From Rhynchonema sp. JSB1_4 (Eukaryota; Nematoda; Chromadorea; Monhysterida; Xyalidae), in assembly GCA_030248065.1 (NCBI GenBank), contig JASAMV010000212.1:24464-88463 (forward strand): a stretch of DNA of 64,000 nt, in the 5' to 3' direction. The notes under the pieces were generated by a model that was not told the DNA's origin, did not search any database, and saw nothing but the letters and a program-made list of their open reading frames with translations. The stretch's first letter is position 1. Each line of letters starts with the position of its first letter. Both the position numbers and the translations under genes were made by a program. Positions 60,501 to 64,000 of the stretch are shown piece by piece.

Positions 60501-60833
60501 CAGTCGCCATCTATGGAGGATATCGATACAAGAAACAGCAGGGAAATGAAAATGTTGAACAGCCGAAAGATGACAAAAAGTTTGCATTCAGGTTCCTCAA
60601 TTTATCAAACTGATCCCAACTGTACTTCCAGTCCCGACCAACCAACCGAAAGTGCCAATAACACCGACCAAACAACGGAGTCGAGTGCGTACAAGAGCCC
60701 GTTGAATGACCCAGTGAAGGCAAAGGCCGATGTTGAGAAAGACGAAGGACTGAACACGACTGAGTTGAGTCACGCGGTCACCGTGGGAGGGGGACCGGAG
60801 GACACAGAGAAACAAGACAGTGATGGGGATTGA
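53945..60833 (+). CDS. Gene 7: receptor lacking exon 1, with CCP1 splice donor destroyed
   Basis: Plus-strand exons: 53945-54191 (CTLD C-half, DVWTAGR to FVCQHH), 59782-59991 (CCP1), 60134-60334 (CCP2), 60402-60591 (stalk and TM), 60632-60833 (tail, SSAYKSPL, DSDGD). The sequence around 59993-60067 is a 75-bp insertion that replaces the GTACATTG donor used by genes 1, 3 and 6. If CCP1 is not spliced out of this stretch, translation continues through a basic KQTAQKDAQEQKQK-type tail to a stop at 60075-60077, before CCP2 and TM. No CTLD first exon is seen. A 15-residue signal-like MVARTALLVAAALSR at 53871 is in another frame, and joining it would need a 29-nt intron. Either a secreted variant or a pseudogene. 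Confidence 0.6.
54580..55678. mobile_element. 1.1-kb foldback element at the inner end of the right arm
   Basis: Starts CTTTAAAGGTGCTGGTTAAC, with the inverted match near 55655-55678. It has a tight inner hairpin at about 55007-55260. Mirror partner of 52250-53378. Confidence 0.75.
56101..56367. mobile_element. TTGGTCGCACAATG MITE, copy 4
   Basis: Mirror of copy 3, flanked by TA at 56099-56100 and 56368-56369. Confidence 0.8.
56450..59520. repeat. Right-arm repeat blocks with CCP relics
   Basis: Inverted copies of 48400-51470, inside the long first intron of gene 7. CCP relics are visible at about 57290-57425 (plus), 58840-58950 (plus) and 59095-59245 (minus). The 235-codon plus-strand ORF at 56668-57375 runs across these relics and is not a gene. 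Confidence 0.55.
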
Positions 60834-61019
60834 AGATGACGATTTCTGAAGCAGGACAAAAACGATTACCGAAAGTTTTGCTTTTTATGCAACTAAATTG
60901 TATTTTTGCGAGAAGCGATTCAAAGCACTACTAGGCGCATGCACTCAACATTATTCATAGTTTATGACAATTTAGCAGGTGACACGAACATTATAGATTT
61001 CCCTTTATTCTGTCTGATG

Positions 61020-61040
61020 AATAAAAATTACTGGAATAAA
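61020..61040 (+). terminator. Paired polyadenylation signals of gene 7
   Basis: AATAAA at 61020-61025 and 61035-61040, about 190-205 bp after the stop; the mirror of gene 6. Confidence 0.55.
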
Positions 61041-61244
61041 GCAAAATTAAACAAAACAGAACAGTGACTGCTTGTTTAGCCAAATCCATTCTTTCTGATT
61101 CACATATTCCAGTGTTGGGACATCGAAGTTTTTGTTTCGTACTGGTAAGTGTAATTCTTGCAGTGTGTGATCTGTGAGGCATACAGTATTTATGGTTGAT
61201 CCAACGAGCTATTTTTACTTTATTAATTTTCTTATCGTGCAAAA

Positions 61245-62295
61245 TCAAATTTATTGCATCATTTCCCATCAACCATCATTATGATTAGCATTTTTCGGCA
61301 TTCTGCTGTTGATGCCAAATGTTGTAATCCGGTTTGATCCTGTCCGAAAACCGTACTTCTGGTAGACCACGAATTGAAAACACGAACAGCCGACCCAAAC
61401 ACACGCAACTTGGCCTGATTCAGCAAGTTCACTCGTGTTACTGTGCAGTGCCACCAGGCATGGGGAAACAATTTTTTAAACTTTTTTTTAAAATAACTCG
61501 GAGAAACAAAATGTATGACGGTAGCGGAATTCAACGAAGAGTGAGGTGGCGAGGTGAATATTTTTTGTGATGTTTCATCTTAAAGGTGTTAACTTGTGGG
61601 CGTGTACGGTATGCAGATGCACTTGTGTTCTGCGTTACATGTCGTGTGAAGTCTTTCGCAAACAGTGGGTAATCTTTTTGGCAAAATGTAGAAAAGCCAC
61701 CTAAGAACAAACAAGCTTATCCATTTCAAGCCGATGCCATAACCAAGCCCGCTGTGAGTGCAGCATCAGCGTACGACAGTCCACGCAACAATTCAGCCAG
61801 GACAAAAACGGCAGTTGAGGAAGAGAACGAACTGAACTCGATTACTGAGTTCAGTCAATCGCTAACAGTGGGAGGGGCACTGGAAAAGATTGAGAAACAA
61901 CATTGTGCCTTTTTATTAAAGAGGAAAAATTAGAAATTTACATCCTTCTTGCCTCTTGGAAGTGCGTATTTTGGTCTTCTTTGCTTAGCACTGTGTTTGC
62001 CTGATCTGTAAAGCGCACGCAGCACGCGCAGGCAGCAACTGCAAGTTTGGCAAATCACTGACTTGTGTCTGGTCGGTAGTCACGTGACCGCTATGGCGAA
62101 TACCGCATGATGCACTTTACGGGTCAGGCAACGTCTTTGAAAAAGTCTCTCCCTAACGACTGTCAGAGTGTCACACAGTACGGACAAGTGGTAGTCGCGA
62201 CGCTGATAAATTTCATACGGAGTTCAGTCAATCGCTGACGGTGGGAGAGGAACCAGAAACGACAGAGAAGCAGTGTGATGAACATTAAAGATAAG
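61245..62295 (+). pseudogene. Collapsed receptor relic with second-type tail (right arm)
   Basis: Mirror of 45700-46800. A first-exon piece lies at about 61250-61330. A tail at about 61770-61931 has AYDSPRNNSART and a terminal TVGGALEKIEKQ before a stop, and a third tail fragment sits at about 62215-62290 (SLTVGEEPETTEKQ). This copy keeps the VGG-EK end better than the left arm does. Confidence 0.6.
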
Positions 62296-62599
62296 GGATT
62301 AAAATGTGGGATTTCATGTAAAATTTGCATATCTTGCTGACTCTTTGAGATGTGGATGTTTTGGTTTTCTGAGCACAGCACTGGTTTGATGGGATTCTAT
62401 CGTTGATTGAAAATGCCATGATTTGCGATCTCTACTTGATTATAAGTATCATATTGTGTGTATCAATTATCGATCATGAAATTAAAACAAACACGTATTT
62501 GTTGGGATTTTTTGACGTTCTCCGACAGTTGGATGAGAGCAGAGACAGACAACGAAGAACGCAAAACGCTTCACGTCAAATAATCAAACATACAGATAT

Positions 62600-62816
62600 A
62601 GTTCCCATCAGCTTTCCTTTCTTCTGCTGGCTGGTTTGTTCCTTTCTTTCCGCTTTCTTGAGGATTGGTGCTGCGTTTTGCCCGTTGTGCGTCGATTATT
62701 GTCGTCTTTTTTTAATTAATCCAGCCGTCGATTTCTATGCTTTGGGCTTTTTTTGGCTATTTCTCTTTTTTGCGGGGGGGGTAGGTTGGCGGCGCCCACA
62801 CGAGCTTTACGCCCAA
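62600..62816. mobile_element. Diverged relative of the TA MITE upstream of gene 8
   Basis: The left part (ATAGTTCCCATCAGC, then CTGCTGGCTGGTTTGTTCC) aligns with the inverted right half of 45082-45410. The rest is T-rich and not alignable by eye. It sits at the mirror position. Confidence 0.45.
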
Positions 62817-62819
62817 GCG

Positions 62820-63026
62820 GTCAGACGTGGCACTGCTTATTTGTATATTGATGTTAGTCACGTCGCAATTACCGTAACCAGTGAATCGGCCACGCATCCA
62901 GTTGCATCGTTACTTCCGTATACTGTACATGCTGGGCAATCGAATAATCTATTAATTCGGAAATATTGATCATTCGATATTGAATTCAAGAAATTATCGG
63001 CAATTTGAATTCAAGGCAGTTTCATC
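62820..63026 (+). promoter_or_regulatory. Conserved upstream block of gene 8
   Basis: Contains GAATTCAAGAAATTATCGGC and ATTCGATATTG-type words shared with genes 2, 4 and 5, ending at CAGTTTCATC just before the ATG. Confidence 0.45.
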
Positions 63027-64000
63027 ATGTTCATCAATCTATTCGGTGGTGTTCTTCTGCTCCTGACCCTCGGCACCAAACAGACCTTGACCTTTCAAGG
63101 TCTAGAATCCGAATGCCTCTCTTTTAGTGCGACCAACAACAAAAATAACATGACAAAGGCGTTTTTCGATGGCAGCAAATGTTACGGGTATGTATCAACA
63201 CGACAACGGTTTAATGACTCCATCAAGAATTGCAAAAACGTGAAATCCACCAACTTCCACGTCGGTGAGCTCGTTGTCCCATCGCAGAGCAAAACTGAAT
63301 TCGATAAGCTGCTGACAGATTTGGTGAGCTTTGTTGGGACACTTCCCTTCACATAAAGCGATATGCAAAACTTTTGGGATGTGATTTGCGTGAAAACCAA
63401 GGAAAACAATTGCCCACAGGGTGCCCAGAACAAGATTTCTTGGGTATTTCATCATCTCTCAAGATTTGTTCTTCTGATCTACAGAATACCACTTGTTTAG
63501 GGGCTTGATCTAGCCGACCAAACCTGGATCGGGATTCGTAAATCTGGCACGTCTGCGTACATGTGGGCAAACGGAACAGCCATTCAGACCCCCAATCTTT
63601 GGATCATCAACGGCAGTATAGGCTCGGGTGACTGTATGAGTTACATGCCACTGCCACACAATAAGGGACTCTGGAGCACCTGCACTGACCTGCAGAAGTT
63701 CGTTTGTCAGCATGATTTCCAAAGTGAGTTCTTAAGCAGACAAAGCAACATTTACCGCACCGTCTGTTAGAGCATTTTTAGGTGCAACTTCCACCTAGAA
63801 TTTCTGATTTTTCACCTAAAATTGCCAAAAGCCCCGAGTAACGCCGTTACTTTGGAACTTGAAAAAGAACGGTGGGATTTGTACGTTGCGCCTTGGCCGG
63901 GGGGCGATGAATTTTTATGACCCCCACCTGAAGCGATACTTTACATCTCCTATTCTATGTTCAGCACAATACAGGACGAACCAAGTAGAACTGGCACATA
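63027..64000 (+). CDS. Gene 8: 5' part of a CTLD receptor, runs off the right edge
   Basis: Plus-strand exons 63027-63323 (signal peptide MFINLFGGVLLLLTLGTKQ plus CTLD N-half) and 63501-63723 (CTLD C-half, TWIGIRKSGTSAY to FVCQHD). The junctions are GT-AG, phase 0 then 1, exactly as in genes 4 and 5. The next exon, expected to be CCP1, would lie beyond the window. The CTLD has WIG, GDC, STC and VCQH in the usual order but no EPN/QPD or WND. Mirror partner of gene 5 in the inverted duplication, clearly diverged from it in the loop between WANG and GDC. The intron and flank to 64000 still align with 43900-44140. Confidence 0.78.

Larger units (their letters stand above)
54580..64000. repeat. 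Right arm of the large inverted duplication
   Basis: Reverse-complement partner of 43900-53378. The inner 1-2 kb is essentially identical, gene 7 against gene 6 is close, and the gene 8/gene 5 end is visibly more diverged. The arm reaches the right edge of the window, so its outer limit is unknown. Confidence 0.85.

Noticed and set aside
62403..62969. 188-codon plus-strand ORF upstream of gene 8
   Set aside because: It covers a diverged MITE and the conserved upstream block, and the matching left-arm region has no such frame.

Overview
This window is eukaryotic genomic DNA, most probably from an invertebrate animal. The genes are multi-exon with GT-AG introns, encode extracellular animal modules (C-type-lectin-like domains and sushi/CCP domains), and lie in a dense bed of nested cut-and-paste DNA transposons and MITEs. 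I saw no bacterial operon, rRNA, tRNA or CRISPR array. I cannot name the species from sequence alone.

The window holds a cluster of eight related type-I membrane receptor genes. A complete member has six exons: (1) signal peptide plus N-terminal half of a CTLD, ending in phase 0; (2) C-terminal half of the CTLD with a WIG motif and a VCQH-type end, phase 0 to 1; (3) CCP1, phase 1-1; (4) CCP2, phase 1-1; (5) Ser/Thr/Pro stalk, transmembrane helix and juxtamembrane tail, phase 1 to 2; (6) a charged cytoplasmic tail with a conserved Y-x-S-P motif. In genes 3, 4 and 5 the summed exon lengths are exact multiples of three (444, 439 and 445 aa), which supports the models.

Layout: gene 1 (minus, <1-9647, tail cut by the window edge); gene 2 (minus, 10249-14403, two frame-breaking changes, probable pseudogene); gene 3 (minus, 16492-23037, intact); gene 4 (minus, 29375-35674, intact, divergent CCPs); gene 5 (minus, 37497-44872, intact); gene 6 (minus, 47181-48161, CCP-CCP-TM-tail with no CTLD found); gene 7 (plus, 53945-60833, CTLD C-half plus CCPs, TM and tail, no first exon found, splice donor destroyed by an insertion); gene 8 (plus, 63027 to beyond the right edge).

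From about 43.9 kb to the right edge the DNA is a large inverted duplication centred near 53.97 kb. Its arms are nearly identical close to the centre and more diverged outside. The centre is a 1.2-kb unique spacer carrying the gene 7 CTLD exon, flanked on both sides by 1.1-kb foldback elements. Introns and intergenic DNA contain many copies of a repeat block carrying dead CCP exons on both strands, a 2.7-3.3-kb direct duplication, and at least six transposon/MITE families, several with target-site duplications and an empty-site copy elsewhere in the window.

One 4.3-kb element with CAGGGTTGG-type termini and an 8-bp target duplication carries a 982-codon ORF that I do not recognise. Overall this looks like a birth-and-death receptor locus in which CTLD exons diverge while CCP/TM/tail exons are homogenised, as expected of an immune or self/non-self recognition cluster. 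That functional reading is inference.
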